From contig NZ_CP009245.1 of assembly GCF_001941445.1 (NCBI RefSeq), positions 2,627,992-2,691,991 of the forward strand: 64,000 nt of DNA, in the 5' to 3' direction. Positions 9,301-17,751 of this stretch are shown here, one piece after another. The translations under genes were made by a program, and so were the position numbers. This DNA comes from Corynebacterium aquilae DSM 44791. GTDB taxonomy: Bacteria; Actinomycetota; Actinomycetes; Mycobacteriales; Mycobacteriaceae. Position 1 is the stretch's first letter; every line of letters starts with the position of its first letter. The notes beneath the pieces are model-generated. The model was not told the DNA's origin. It was given only the letters and a program-made list of their open reading frames with translations, and did no database searches.

Positions 9301-9787
9301 GGTGTGGCTGCGCCACGCCGCCAGCAGCGACGCCCACGCCTGGGCCACCGAGTTCGGCGTCGAGCACGACCCGACCGGCCTGGTGTGCGAATCCAACGTC
9401 TTCCGCTACCGCCCCATGCTGGAGCCACTGCAGGTGCGCCTGGGCCGTGGCTTCAACATGCGTGACGCCATCCGCCTGCACCTCGGTTCCCTGCTGACCG
9501 GCACCCGCCTGGAGTTCACCTCCGCGGAGGAAACCAACGTGCCCGGCATCGCCGTAAACACCCTGTCCGACGAGGCCTTCGCCGCGCGTATCGGCGCCCG
9601 CAACAACGCCCGCGTCCGCGTGCTCGGGGAAGTTCCCGCCGGCCTGTACGACGCGGCCGCGAAGTCCCTGGCCTGCATCCTTGCCGGCCCAGCACTAGCC
9701 GACGGTCGCCGTGAGCTGCTGCACCAGCTGCAGGAGCAGGCTGTCAGCCACACCCGCCACCGCTTCGGCGTGGTGCGCGGCGTCTAA
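6326..9787 (+). CDS. putA: Bifunctional proline dehydrogenase / L-glutamate gamma-semialdehyde dehydrogenase
   Basis: Oxidises proline to pyrroline-5-carboxylate (FAD) and then to glutamate (NAD). At 1153 residues it has the length of long-form PutA. The N-terminal half is the proline dehydrogenase barrel (NLDMEEY, VRLVKGA, YLVRRLEENGASQNFLY). The second half is an aldehyde dehydrogenase with PPWNFPVAIPMGG and the catalytic cysteine in GHAGQKCSA at about residue 766. A ~190-residue C-terminal extension follows. GGAGA precedes the ATG. No N-terminal ribbon-helix-helix DNA-binding domain is evident, so it is unlikely to be self-repressing. Its stop overlaps by 4 bp the stop of the convergent permease gene. 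Confidence 0.97.
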   Translation: MSSTRNPAAHTPLANSADLDQAVDRAVQLAHTWIDATGKQASKKEAASTEQLAAMVRNADGVAFTMDFVDRVARPEDNKVAARELANLASPLGGRANVPDEIMSTLDYLLLSSGAVVAPWVPGIAMPLARKRLRQLVGHLVLDAEGKQLNALLDRSADEGFRLNVNLLGEAVLGEAEATSRLERTVKLLQNPRVTYVSVKASSVCAQLNPWDIEGNTERLKERLRPLYRQAVSRSPHPFINLDMEEYKDLGLTVKLFKELLSEEEFLNLEAGIVLQAYLPDTFDALQELLEFAHERVKAGGAPVKVRLVKGANLSMEKVEAELHDWEQAPYFTKDDVDANYLRLMDYVLQPENADVLRVGVASQNMFTVAIAHELAKARGVERQLDIEMLQGMAPAQARAVRDVVGDLILYTPVVHSEEFDVAVSYLVRRLEENGASQNFLYALFAPEVAAADGLTPLQDQERVFRNAVANRWETFAGPNRTQDRRDEQGCSSGSVPGHFVGEPDTDPALPQNRQWAIEALAADPGAVQSPRVTDVAAVDEAVARAVAAGEQFGKKTGAERATLLDQAAEALARGRGQLITVMTHEAGKTVGEADPEVSEAIDFARYYAESARKLDNTPGMRFLSPRVVVVTPPWNFPVAIPMGGVFAALAAGASVVIKPAPQVVRCAEVAISLLREAGIGEDLVCLLNADEGEAGKRLVSHPDVDHVILTGASDTARLFTSFKPDMRLSAETSGKNAIIVTPSADPDLAVADVYKSAFGHAGQKCSAASLVILVGSMGQSKRFIGQLKDAVTSLHVGPGTDISTTMNGLIEAPGEKLKRGLTQLEPGETWLVQPKQLDAEGRLWSPGVRDGVKPGSWFHTNECFGPVLGIMRADTLEEAIEIQNTTGYGLTGGLHSLDEDEIAYWKEHVEVGNAYINRGITGAIVQRQSFGGWKDSAVGAGAKAGGPNYVPHLGRWEEVDSALLPQATITLKVAQALKELTATAGLSEQDVVWLRHAASSDAHAWATEFGVEHDPTGLVCESNVFRYRPMLEPLQVRLGRGFNMRDAIRLHLGSLLTGTRLEFTSAEETNVPGIAVNTLSDEAFAARIGARNNARVRVLGEVPAGLYDAAAKSLACILAGPALADGRRELLHQLQEQAVSHTRHRFGVVRGV

Positions 9788-10785
9788 AACAGCACCAGCG
9801 ACACCACAGTGGTGGCCGCAGCCGCGGCCACCACGCTCAGCCCGACCACCCTCAAGGTGGTCTTCGGGCCAAAAGCGCCCCACTGCATGGCAACCAGCTT
9901 GATGTCCACCATTGGTCCCACGACCATGAAGGCCAGCTGGGCCGGCAGTGGGGCGTTCGTAAATGAAGCAGCCACAAAAGCATCCGCCTCACTACAAATA
10001 CTCATCACCATCGCCAGCAACATCATCGCCACCACCGACAGCACCAGGTTGTGCCAAGGCATCACCCCAGCGGGGATAAACACCTTCAACGCGGCCGCAA
10101 TCATGCACCCCAACACCAAGTAGGCGGTGGTGCGCAAAACATCACGAATAAACGTCTCCCCAAAAGACTCGCGGTGGTGATGATGCTCGCAGTGCTCAGC
10201 AGACGCTGGAAGGGCGCGCCGACACGCAAAAGCCACCGCGCACGCCGCCACAAAACCGGCAGCAAAACGAGCCACCGCCACCATAGGGGTGGCCTGATAA
10301 GCCAAATACGTCGAGATCACGACCAGCGGGTTAATCCCGGGGGCGGCCAGCATGAACGCAATACCGGCGGCCGGAGACAATCCGCGCCGCACCAGCCCAC
10401 TAGCAATCGGCACGCTGGCACACTCACAGGTGGGCAGGAAAACTCCCATGCCCGCCGCCGCGGGCACCGTCCAAAACTTTCCGGCCGGCAAGATGCGCTG
10501 CAAAAAATGCGGCGGCAGGTAGGCCGACACCGCGGCGGACAGCACACTGCCCAAGACCACCAGCGGGAACGCCTGCACCACCAAAGACACCACGATGGTG
10601 GACCACTGCGCGCCCCGATCGGAAATGGGGGTGCGGGCAAAAAATAGGATCAGGATGCAGCCGATCGCGCCGATAATGGCGGCGCGGACACTCATCACGG
10701 GCTGCTCCACCACAGCCGGCTGGGCGGGCGCCCGGAAACGATTATCCGCAAGCGGCGCGCTATGTCTGGGGGCTTCGCGAGTCAC
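9784..10785 (-). CDS. UPF0718/DUF318 family permease
   Basis: 333 residues with about eight membrane segments after a ~40-residue polar N-terminus. The motif PTCECASVPIASGLVRRG followed by LAAPGINPLVVIST is characteristic of the DUF318 (UPF0718, YcgR/ArsP-like) permease family. The start overlaps the stop of the upstream DUF1980 gene by 4 bp, as in the usual two-gene arrangement. Some family members export organoarsenicals; the substrate here is unknown. A Gly/His-rich loop (CEHHHHRES) could bind metal. Confidence 0.85.
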   Translation of the reverse strand: MTREAPRHSAPLADNRFRAPAQPAVVEQPVMSVRAAIIGAIGCILILFFARTPISDRGAQWSTIVVSLVVQAFPLVVLGSVLSAAVSAYLPPHFLQRILPAGKFWTVPAAAGMGVFLPTCECASVPIASGLVRRGLSPAAGIAFMLAAPGINPLVVISTYLAYQATPMVAVARFAAGFVAACAVAFACRRALPASAEHCEHHHHRESFGETFIRDVLRTTAYLVLGCMIAAALKVFIPAGVMPWHNLVLSVVAMMLLAMVMSICSEADAFVAASFTNAPLPAQLAFMVVGPMVDIKLVAMQWGAFGPKTTLRVVGLSVVAAAAATTVVSLVLF

Positions 10786-11366
10786 AGATAGGGCCTTTCC
10801 GGCGCCTTCACCGGCACCACACGCGCATCCACAATGCGCAAAGGATTCTCAACCACGGTGCCCTCCACCCGCACCCACTGCCCATCCTGTGGCGGCGGGC
10901 TAGCTACCCGAATCCCATAAGGAACAGCATCAGCGGCACAACAAATCATCCGATAGCGCACCAACGTCCACGGGGTGTACTCATCATCCGGGGTAGGCCA
11001 CACCTGCCCCACCAGATCCACGTGCTGCCCCACCAGGCTTTGCTGGCCACTATCGTCCTGGGCAAGCTCTAAAAATCCCCGCATGTCCTCACCGGGGCCG
11101 GTCGGTTGCAAGGGACGTGCGCCCACAAACGCCAGCAGCGCGGTGGGCACCAGGACCAGCATGACCACCCAATTATTGGCATCCGCGCGGACGCTGCCTT
11201 TCCACCACTGCCACACCGCAGCGCACACCACCACGATCGCTGCGACCAGCACCGCACTGGCGTAGGAGGGACGCACATAGTTGTACACCGCGCCGGTAGC
11301 CCACAGGGCGCCAAGAGTGCAGCCAATGACAAGCAGCAATAACGCATCGGCACTCGGCAGGCGCAT
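10782..11366 (-). CDS. TIGR03943/DUF1980 family membrane protein, permease partner
   Basis: 194 residues. Three hydrophobic segments occupy the N-terminal ~100 residues, then comes a soluble domain with DLVGQVWP, MICCAADAVPYGI and WVRVEGTV, typical of the DUF1980 (UPF0703, YcgQ-like) partner of UPF0718 permeases. The CC pair in ICCAAD is conserved in the family. It is the first gene of the operon. A possible promoter for it, TGGTCA-16-TAAACT on the minus strand, lies at 11399-11426. Confidence 0.8.
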   Translation of the reverse strand: MRLPSADALLLLVIGCTLGALWATGAVYNYVRPSYASAVLVAAIVVVCAAVWQWWKGSVRADANNWVVMLVLVPTALLAFVGARPLQPTGPGEDMRGFLELAQDDSGQQSLVGQHVDLVGQVWPTPDDEYTPWTLVRYRMICCAADAVPYGIRVASPPPQDGQWVRVEGTVVENPLRIVDARVVPVKAPERPYL

Positions 11367-11434
11367 AACTTTCCTCAGTCCTATTGCGTAGATGGGGGAG
11401 TTTAGTGGTGAACGATGTCATGACCAGTCTAGGG

Positions 11435-11447
11435 GGCACGGCGTGCC
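11435..11447. promoter_or_regulatory. Inverted repeat between the divergent permease and alaT genes
   Basis: GGCACG-G-CGTGCC is a perfect 6-bp dyad. It lies immediately upstream of the likely -10 of alaT (CACACT, 11457-11462) and behind the possible permease promoter. It could be an operator; the regulator is unknown. Confidence 0.35.
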
Positions 11448-11468
11448 GTGACGTGGCACACTAGAGCA

Positions 11469-12719
11469 ATGACCAGTAGCGAAACTCCTCGCCGCCGCCC
11501 GCGGCGCATCTTCGACCAGTCGGAGAAGATGAAAGATGTCCTGTACGAAATCCGCGGCCCCGTGTCCGCCGAGGCGGAACGCCTCGAACTGGACGGCCAC
11601 CGCATTTTAAAGCTCAACACCGGCAACCCGGCGATCTTCGGTTTCGACGCGCCCGACGTCATTATGCGCGACATGATCGCCGCGCTGCCGACCTCCCAGG
11701 GCTACTCCACCTCAAAGGGCATCATCCCCGCGCGACGCGCCATCGTCACCCGCTATGAAGTCATCGAAGGTTTCCCCTCCTTCGACGTCGACGATGTGTT
11801 CCTCGGCAACGGCGTCAGCGAGCTGATTTCCATGGTCACCCAGGCGCTGCTCAACGACGGTGATGAGGTTTTGATCCCGAAGCCGGACTACCCGCTGTGG
11901 ACCGCCGCCACCTCCCTGGCTGGCGGTAAGCCGGTGCACTACCTGTGCGACGAAGACGACGACTGGAACCCCTCCATCGAAGACATTCGCTCCAAGGTCA
12001 CCGACAAAACCAAAGCCATCGTGGTGATCAACCCCAACAACCCCACCGGAGCGGTGTATTCGCGCCAGGTGCTGGAAAACATCGCCAATGTGGCCCGCGA
12101 ATTCGACCTTTTGATCCTGGCGGACGAAATCTACGACCGCATTCTCTACGACGATGCCGAACACATCTCCATGGCGCAGGTCGCGCCGGATGTTCTCACC
12201 ATCACCTTCAACGGCCTGTCGAAGGCCTACCGGGTGGCCGGCTACCGGGCCGGCTGGATGGTGTTGACCGGCCCGAAAAACCACGCGGCCGGATTCATCG
12301 AAGGCCTGGAACTGCTCGCCGGCACCCGCCTGTGCCCGAACGTGCCGGCCCAGCACGCCATCCAGGTCGCGCTCGGCGGGCGCCAATCCATTTTCGAACT
12401 CACCGGCAAAGGCGGCCGCCTGCTCGAGCAACGCAACGTGGCATGGCAGAAGCTCAACGAGATCCCCGGGGTGTCCTGCGTGAAACCCATGGGCGCCTTG
12501 TATGCGTTCCCCAAGATTGATCTTGAGATGTATGACATCCACGATGACGCCCAGATGATGCTCGACCTGTTGCGGCAGGAAAAGATCCTCTTGGTGCACG
12601 GTACGGGCTTTAACTGGCCCACCCCGGACCACTTCCGCGTGGTCACCCTGCCATGGGCGAACGACCTGTCCAACGCCATTGACCGGCTGGGGAATTTCTT
12701 GGCTTCCTACAAGCAGTAG
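11469..12719 (+). CDS. alaT: Alanine/valine transaminase, AlaT-type class I aminotransferase
   Basis: PLP enzyme, 416 residues. Fold type I features are NPNNPTGAVYS, LADEIYDRI and the PLP-binding lysine in NGLSKAYRVAGYRAGW at about residue 252. The N-terminus (RRIFDQSEKMKDVLYEIRGP) matches AlaT proteins of corynebacteria and mycobacteria, which make alanine from pyruvate and glutamate and contribute to valine balance. ATG 11469 is chosen over GTG 11448: CACACT lies six bases before it and there is no ribosome binding site, which fits a leaderless transcript. The family assignment is firm; exact substrate preference is inferred. Confidence 0.88.
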   Translation: MTSSETPRRRPRRIFDQSEKMKDVLYEIRGPVSAEAERLELDGHRILKLNTGNPAIFGFDAPDVIMRDMIAALPTSQGYSTSKGIIPARRAIVTRYEVIEGFPSFDVDDVFLGNGVSELISMVTQALLNDGDEVLIPKPDYPLWTAATSLAGGKPVHYLCDEDDDWNPSIEDIRSKVTDKTKAIVVINPNNPTGAVYSRQVLENIANVAREFDLLILADEIYDRILYDDAEHISMAQVAPDVLTITFNGLSKAYRVAGYRAGWMVLTGPKNHAAGFIEGLELLAGTRLCPNVPAQHAIQVALGGRQSIFELTGKGGRLLEQRNVAWQKLNEIPGVSCVKPMGALYAFPKIDLEMYDIHDDAQMMLDLLRQEKILLVHGTGFNWPTPDHFRVVTLPWANDLSNAIDRLGNFLASYKQ

Positions 12720-12776
12720 GTACAGTTATCCGGGTCTTTCAGAAAAAGCCACTGGAAAAAGAAAAGAGTTTCACTC

Positions 12777-14096
12777 ATGGGCCGACACCATAAAGCCGAT
12801 GAGACGCCGGTAGATATGCCCGAGTGGGGCTCTACACAGTGGCGTCCCTTCACCGCGCGGGCCACCGGCCGCGACTACCGGGAACCGTTCACCCCCGTGC
12901 AATGGGTGCTGACCGTGTTCCTCATCGTCGCTGGCATCGCCACCGCGGTGGGAGTGTGGGTGCTGTGGCCGGAAGACACCCCGGCGAATGTGGCACCCGA
13001 ATTCGCCACCACTTCTCCCCTACCCCAAAACCAGGTCGATGGCGTGGTTGCGGTCCGGGATCAGGGGTCGTGTAATTCGCCCTCGGTGGGTCGGGTTTTC
13101 GACCAGAATCCCGTGGCCCCGCTGGCGGGCTCCCAAGAGCGCTGCGAGCGCGCCATCGTCGACATCACCTCCGGACAAAACGCCGGCAAGCGTACCCTGC
13201 TGATGATCGGTAACCACCCGGGCGACCCCACCCTGGAACAAGGCCAGCAGATCCGCATGGCCGAGCAACAGGCCGCCGACGGGTCGGTGGGGTACTCCTT
13301 CACGGACTACCAGCGTAAAAACGCGCTGCTGTTCTGGGCGATTCTCACCGCGCTGGCAATCATCGTGGTGGGCGCGTGGCGTGGTGCGCGTTCCCTGCTG
13401 GGGTTGACCATCACCCTGGCGGCGGTGGGTTTCTTCCTGCTACCCGCCCTGCTGCGCGGTGGTGATCCTTTGGCCCTGGCCGTGGTGTGCGGCAGCGCCG
13501 TGCTGTACGCGGTGCTGTACCTGGTGCACGGTTTCTCGTGGAAGACATCCGCCGCGCTGGCCGGCACGGTCATTTCGTTGGGCTTGGCGGCGCTGCTGGC
13601 GAAGTACGCTATTGCGTCCTCCCACTTGCGTGGCTTGGGCAATGAGGACAATTTGCTGATCCAGCTGTATTTGCCGGATGTGACGGTGACCGGTTTGATG
13701 CTGTGCGGCTTCATCATCGGTGCGTTGGGTGTGCTCAACGACGTGACGATTGCGCAGGCTTCCACCATTAACGAGTTGGCGGAAATCGAACCGGAGGCCA
13801 ACCCGTGGCGGCTGTTTAAGGGCGCCATGAAGGTCGGCCGCGACCACATTGCCTCGATGGTGTACACCCTGGTGTTGTCCTACACCGGTGCGGCACTGCC
13901 GCTGCTGCTACTAGTCAGCGTTGCTGATCGCCCGCTGGGTCAGGTGTTTACCAGCGATGTGATGGCCACGGAGCTGTTGCGTTCCGCGATTGGTGCGCTG
14001 GCGTTGGCGCTGGCGGTGCCGATCACCACGATCATTGCCGCGTTCACGGTGGTGGGCCGCCGCCGTTTAGAGGAAGCGACCCACATGCACCCTTAG
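12777..14096 (+). CDS. YibE/F family membrane protein
   Basis: 439 residues. One membrane segment lies near residues 40-65, then an extracytoplasmic domain, then about seven more segments. The block VTGLMLCGFIIGALGVLNDVTIAQASTINELAE and KVGRDHIASMVYTLVLSYTG marks the YibE/F family. Its function is not established. An A/G-rich stretch (GAAAAGAG) precedes the ATG. It may be co-transcribed with alaT, 57 bp upstream. Its TAG overlaps the convergent stop of the UDP-glucose dehydrogenase gene by 4 bp. Confidence 0.85.
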   Translation: MGRHHKADETPVDMPEWGSTQWRPFTARATGRDYREPFTPVQWVLTVFLIVAGIATAVGVWVLWPEDTPANVAPEFATTSPLPQNQVDGVVAVRDQGSCNSPSVGRVFDQNPVAPLAGSQERCERAIVDITSGQNAGKRTLLMIGNHPGDPTLEQGQQIRMAEQQAADGSVGYSFTDYQRKNALLFWAILTALAIIVVGAWRGARSLLGLTITLAAVGFFLLPALLRGGDPLALAVVCGSAVLYAVLYLVHGFSWKTSAALAGTVISLGLAALLAKYAIASSHLRGLGNEDNLLIQLYLPDVTVTGLMLCGFIIGALGVLNDVTIAQASTINELAEIEPEANPWRLFKGAMKVGRDHIASMVYTLVLSYTGAALPLLLLVSVADRPLGQVFTSDVMATELLRSAIGALALALAVPITTIIAAFTVVGRRRLEEATHMHP

Positions 14097-15388
14097 GCGC
14101 GCCCCATGGCGTGGATGTCGAAGCCGGCATCCCGCCACGCCTGGCGATCTAGTGCGTTGCGCCCGTCGATGACGACGGGGCGGCGCACTATTTTTTTGAC
14201 CTCTTGCGGGTCCAGGTTGGTGTATTCGTCCCATTCGGTGGCGAGCACCACCAGGTCGGCGCCACGCAGCGCGGTGAGGGTGTCGGCCTCATACGCCAGG
14301 GTGGGGAACACTCGCTGCGCGCCGGCCAGAGCTTTGGGGTCAGTGACAGTGACGTGGGCGCCCGCCAGGTTCAAAGCGCCGGCAACGGCCAGTGCTGGGG
14401 AGTCACGCACGTCATCGCTATTGGGTTTAAAGGCGGCGCCGAGGACGGTCACGCGGACCCCAATCAGGTTGCCGCCGCAAGCTTCCCGGGCCATCTGCAC
14501 GAGGTGTTCGCGGCGACGCAGGTTAATGGCGTCGACTTCCCGCAAAAAGGTCAGCGCCTCGTTGGCGCCGAGTTCACCGGCGCGCGCCATGAAGGCGCGG
14601 ATGTCTTTGGGCAGGCAGCCACCGCCGAATCCGAGGCCGGCGCCGAGGAATTTCGGCCCGATGCGATCATCTAATCCGAGGGCGTGCGCCAGGTCGACGA
14701 TGTCAGCGCCGGCGACTTCGCAGATTTCGGAGACGGCGTTGATGAAGGAGATTTTGGTGGCCAGGAAGGCGTTGGCGCTGGTTTTGACCAATTCGGCGGT
14801 GGCCAGGTCGGTGACGATGACGGGTGTGCCTTCGGCAATTGGTTGGGCGTAGACCTGGGTGAGTGTTTCGGCGGCGGTGCTGCCGTCGCGGACTCCCATG
14901 ACGATTCGGTCGGGGTGGAGGGTGTCGTTGACGGCGTGCCCTTCGCGCAGAAACTCTGGATTCCACATCACTTCCAGGTGGGGGTAGCGCTGCTGGAGGT
15001 CGGCGGCGGTGCCGACGGGGACGGTGGATTTGCCGATGAGGAGGTGTTCGCCGCGCAGGTGTTCGGCGATGCTGTCGACGGCGGCGTGCAGGTAGTTGAG
15101 GTCGGCGGCGAAGCTGCCGGCTTGTTGGGGGGTGCCGACGCCGATGAAGTGGATGTTGGCAAATTCGGCGGCTTCGGCCGGGTCGGTGGTGAAGCGGAGG
15201 CGACCTGATTGGGTGTGCTTGGCGAGGAGTTCGTCGAGGCCTGGCTCGTAGAAGGGGGTGGTGCCTGCGGCGAGTTGGGTGATTTTGTGTTCGTCGACGT
15301 CGAGGCCGAGGACCTCGTGTCCGAGTTCTGCCATGCAGGCGGCGTGGGTTGCGCCGAGGTAGCCGGTGCCAATCATGGTCATTTTCAT
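14093..15388 (-). CDS. UDP-glucose 6-dehydrogenase family protein
   Basis: Oxidises a nucleotide sugar, most likely UDP-glucose, to the uronate with two NAD, for envelope polysaccharides. The Rossmann motif GTGYLGATHAACMAELGHEV is at the N-terminus, STVPVGTA and NPEFLREGHAVND follow, and the catalytic cysteine is in GGGCLPKD at about residue 258. The C-terminal UDP-binding domain has GAAFKPNSDDVRDSPAL. The length of 431 residues is normal. ATG 15388 is preferred to the GTG three codons earlier. UDP-glucose rather than GDP-mannose is inferred from overall similarity. Confidence 0.9.
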   Translation of the reverse strand: MKMTMIGTGYLGATHAACMAELGHEVLGLDVDEHKITQLAAGTTPFYEPGLDELLAKHTQSGRLRFTTDPAEAAEFANIHFIGVGTPQQAGSFAADLNYLHAAVDSIAEHLRGEHLLIGKSTVPVGTAADLQQRYPHLEVMWNPEFLREGHAVNDTLHPDRIVMGVRDGSTAAETLTQVYAQPIAEGTPVIVTDLATAELVKTSANAFLATKISFINAVSEICEVAGADIVDLAHALGLDDRIGPKFLGAGLGFGGGCLPKDIRAFMARAGELGANEALTFLREVDAINLRRREHLVQMAREACGGNLIGVRVTVLGAAFKPNSDDVRDSPALAVAGALNLAGAHVTVTDPKALAGAQRVFPTLAYEADTLTALRGADLVVLATEWDEYTNLDPQEVKKIVRRPVVIDGRNALDRQAWRDAGFDIHAMGRA

Positions 15389-15588
15389 GGCCACCACCCT
15401 AGTGGGGTTTGGGTGTGTTGTGGGGTTGGTATACCCCCGTGTCTTTGTGGGGTTGAGCTGGGTGTTGGTGGGTGAAATGTTTCGGCGCCGACAACTATTG
15501 GGCGCGTGTGTGCTGCTTGTGTGGGCTGCGGTGTGGTGTTGTGTGCGGCCGTGGTGTGCGCTGTGCCCGGTGGGGTTGGGTGGTGGTT
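15389..15588. other. GT-rich intergenic stretch
   Basis: Two hundred bases without a gene between the dehydrogenase start and the end of the osmoprotectant operon. The plus strand is strongly G/T-rich. No clear terminator hairpin was seen. The promoter of the dehydrogenase gene should lie here; a TATACC on the minus strand near 15430 is a weak -10 candidate. Confidence 0.4.
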
Positions 15589-16476
15589 TTAGTGTGGGTG
15601 CTCGGCGAGCCAGTCACGGGCGATGGTGTAGGCGCTGGCTTTTTCTTCGCCGATGCTGCGGGTGTTGAGGGCGACCATGTCTTCGGTGGTGAGTTGTTGG
15701 TTGACGCGGGCGAGGACGGCGAGTGCTTCGGCGGGGACTTCCTTGCGGGCGACAGGCAGGATGTGTTGGGGCAGGATGAGTTGTTTGGGGTCGGCGAGTT
15801 CGACGAGGTCGAGGGGTTGGCCTTTGTCGTCGAGGGTGGGGCTGGTGGTGTAGATGTCGGCGAGTTGGGCGCGTCCGGCGGATAGTGCGGCGATGGTTAG
15901 TGGGCCACCGCCGTCGGCGATGGGCAGCATGGTGATCTCGGTGGCGCCGTAGAGCTCTTGGAGTCCTTCGGGGCCGTATGGGCGGGTGGCGAGTTCGGGG
16001 TTGCCGGCGAGGGTGAATCCGCCGATTTCTGGGAGTTGTTCGAGGCTGGTGATGCCGAGGCTGGGCAGGACTCGGTAGGAGTCGCGGGATTCGGCGGGGG
16101 CTTGGGCGCCGACTTTGAGGTCTGTGGGGAGGTATTGCTTGAGTGCTTGGTCGACGTCTTCTTCCCCGCTGCCGGGTGGTAGGGGGTTGGGGGCGAAGAA
16201 TTGGGCGAGGTTGCCCGAGTAGTCGGGCACGATGTCGACGGAGCCTTCTTCGACGGCGCCGAGGTAGACCTCGCGGGAGCCGATGCCGGGGATGACGTTG
16301 ACGTCGTAGCCGTTGTCGCGCAGGGCGCCGGCCCAGATGCGGGCGATGATTTCAGATTCGGGGAAGTTGGCGGCCCCGATGGTAATCCCGTCGCCGCCAA
16401 CACTATAGGGGCTGGTGGAGCAGGCGGATACAACCAGTGCGAGGCTGGCGAGCAGTGCGCTGAGGAGCTTTTTCAT
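15589..16476 (-). CDS. Osmoprotectant ABC transporter substrate-binding lipoprotein (ProX/OpuCC type)
   Basis: 295 residues with a lipoprotein signal: MKKLL, a hydrophobic stretch and the lipobox VVSACS. The mature part begins ITIGAANFPESEIIARIWAGAL and continues VDIVPDYSGN, typical of the glycine betaine/choline-binding OpuAC domain. It captures a quaternary-amine solute outside the membrane and delivers it to the two permeases encoded upstream. It is the last gene of the operon; its ATG overlaps the preceding stop by one base. Confidence 0.9.
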   Translation of the reverse strand: MKKLLSALLASLALVVSACSTSPYSVGGDGITIGAANFPESEIIARIWAGALRDNGYDVNVIPGIGSREVYLGAVEEGSVDIVPDYSGNLAQFFAPNPLPPGSGEEDVDQALKQYLPTDLKVGAQAPAESRDSYRVLPSLGITSLEQLPEIGGFTLAGNPELATRPYGPEGLQELYGATEITMLPIADGGGPLTIAALSAGRAQLADIYTTSPTLDDKGQPLDLVELADPKQLILPQHILPVARKEVPAEALAVLARVNQQLTTEDMVALNTRSIGEEKASAYTIARDWLAEHPH

Positions 16477-17099
16477 TAGTTGTGCTCCAGTCGTTTTTGT
16501 GCCAGTGCCAGGGGTGCGTCGATGACGAGTGCGCTGATGGCGACGAGGAGGGCGCCGGCGATCATTTGGGGGAAGTCGCGGACGGCGAGCCCGTCGAGCA
16601 GGAGGCGGCCGAGTCCGCCGAGGCCGATGTAGGCGGCGATGGTGGCGGTGGCGATGATTTGCAGCATGGAGGAGCGGATGCCGCCGATGATGGGTCCGGC
16701 GGCCAGCGGGATTTCGACTTCGCGGATGACTTGGGCGGGGCTGTAGCCCATGGCGTTGGCGGCGTCGATGATGGGCCGGTCGATGGCGGCCACGCCGGAT
16801 TGTACGGCGGCGAGGATGGGTGGCACGCCGAGGACGACGAGCACGATGGTGGCGGGCACTAGTGGGCGGGTGACTCCCATGGGTAGGGCGAGGGCGAGCC
16901 AGGTGACGAGGCCGAGGGTGGGTAGTGCGCGCAGGGCGCCGCTGGTGGCGAGCACGATGCCGGTGCCTTTGCCGGTGTGGCCGATGGCCAGGCCGATGGG
17001 CAGGGCGATGATGAGTGCGATGGCCAGTGCGAGGAAGGAGTAGCCCAGGTGTTGGGCGAGTCGCCAGCCAACGTCGACTCCTTGGAGTGCGTCCAACAT
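16476..17099 (-). CDS. Osmoprotectant ABC transporter permease (OpuCB/OpuCD type)
   Basis: 207 residues with five to six membrane segments. The permease-ATPase contact loop is seen as DAANAMGYSPAQVIREVEIPLAAGPIIGGIR. It resembles the other permease of this operon, as in OpuC systems where two related permeases form the pore. It is 4 bp downstream of that permease gene and overlaps the binding-protein start by one base, so the operon is tightly coupled. Confidence 0.88.
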   Translation of the reverse strand: MLDALQGVDVGWRLAQHLGYSFLALAIALIIALPIGLAIGHTGKGTGIVLATSGALRALPTLGLVTWLALALPMGVTRPLVPATIVLVVLGVPPILAAVQSGVAAIDRPIIDAANAMGYSPAQVIREVEIPLAAGPIIGGIRSSMLQIIATATIAAYIGLGGLGRLLLDGLAVRDFPQMIAGALLVAISALVIDAPLALAQKRLEHN

Positions 17100-17103
17100 G
17101 GTG

Positions 17104-17751
17104 TTATGCCCCCTTTCGGCGGGTCCAGGGCAGGCAGATGAAGCCGATGAGCTGGAGGATGAGGTCGAAGGCGATGGCTAGCAGCACGGTGGCTAGCACC
17201 CCGGTGATGATTTCGGTGGGGAAGGATCGGTTGAAGCCGTCGGTAAACAGGCTGCCGAGGGAGGGCACGCCGATGATGGCGCCGATGCTGACCAGGCTGA
17301 TGGTGCTGGCGCTGACGACGCGCAGGCCTGCCAGCATGACGGGGGCGGCCAGGGGCAGGTCGACGGTGAGGATGCGGCGCAGGCGCGGATACCCCATGGC
17401 GTTGGCTGCGGCGATGGGTTCGGGTGGCAGGTGCAGGAAGGCGTCGGTGGTGCTGCGCACTTGGAGGGCGAGCCCGTAGAGGGTGAGTGCGATGACGACG
17501 TTGATTGGCGCCAGGATGGAGGTGCCGATCAGTGGGGGTAGCAGCACGAAGACGGCTAGGGAGGGGATGGCGTAGAGGATGCCGGAGCCGGCGAGGATGA
17601 GGCTGCGGAGTTTGGGACGCGCGGCGGCGAGGTATCCCAGGGGGAGGGCGATCAGTCCGGCGAGCACGATGGGTGGCCAGGACAGCCAGATGTGGCTGGT
17701 GATCAGTGTCCAGATGTATTCGGCGTTGTCGGGGATCCAGGAAAGACGCAC
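17104..17751 (-). CDS. Osmoprotectant ABC transporter permease
   Basis: 215 residues, about five to six membrane segments. The coupling loop reads AANAMGYPRLRRILTVDLPLAAPVMLAGLR, as in OpuC-type permeases. Its start overlaps the stop of the ATPase gene by one base. With the gene at 16476 it should form the heterodimeric channel for betaine-like solutes. Confidence 0.88.
   Translation of the reverse strand: MRLSWIPDNAEYIWTLITSHIWLSWPPIVLAGLIALPLGYLAAARPKLRSLILAGSGILYAIPSLAVFVLLPPLIGTSILAPINVVIALTLYGLALQVRSTTDAFLHLPPEPIAAANAMGYPRLRRILTVDLPLAAPVMLAGLRVVSASTISLVSIGAIIGVPSLGSLFTDGFNRSFPTEIITGVLATVLLAIAFDLILQLIGFICLPWTRRKGA

Noticed and set aside
6362..9481. A 1039-codon open frame on the minus strand opposite putA
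   Set aside because: It is a GC-bias shadow of putA, rich in His, Leu, Gly and Val with no motifs, while the plus strand encodes a complete known enzyme.
15398..15588. GT-rich tract considered as a CRISPR or repeat array
   Set aside because: No regularly spaced identical repeats were found.
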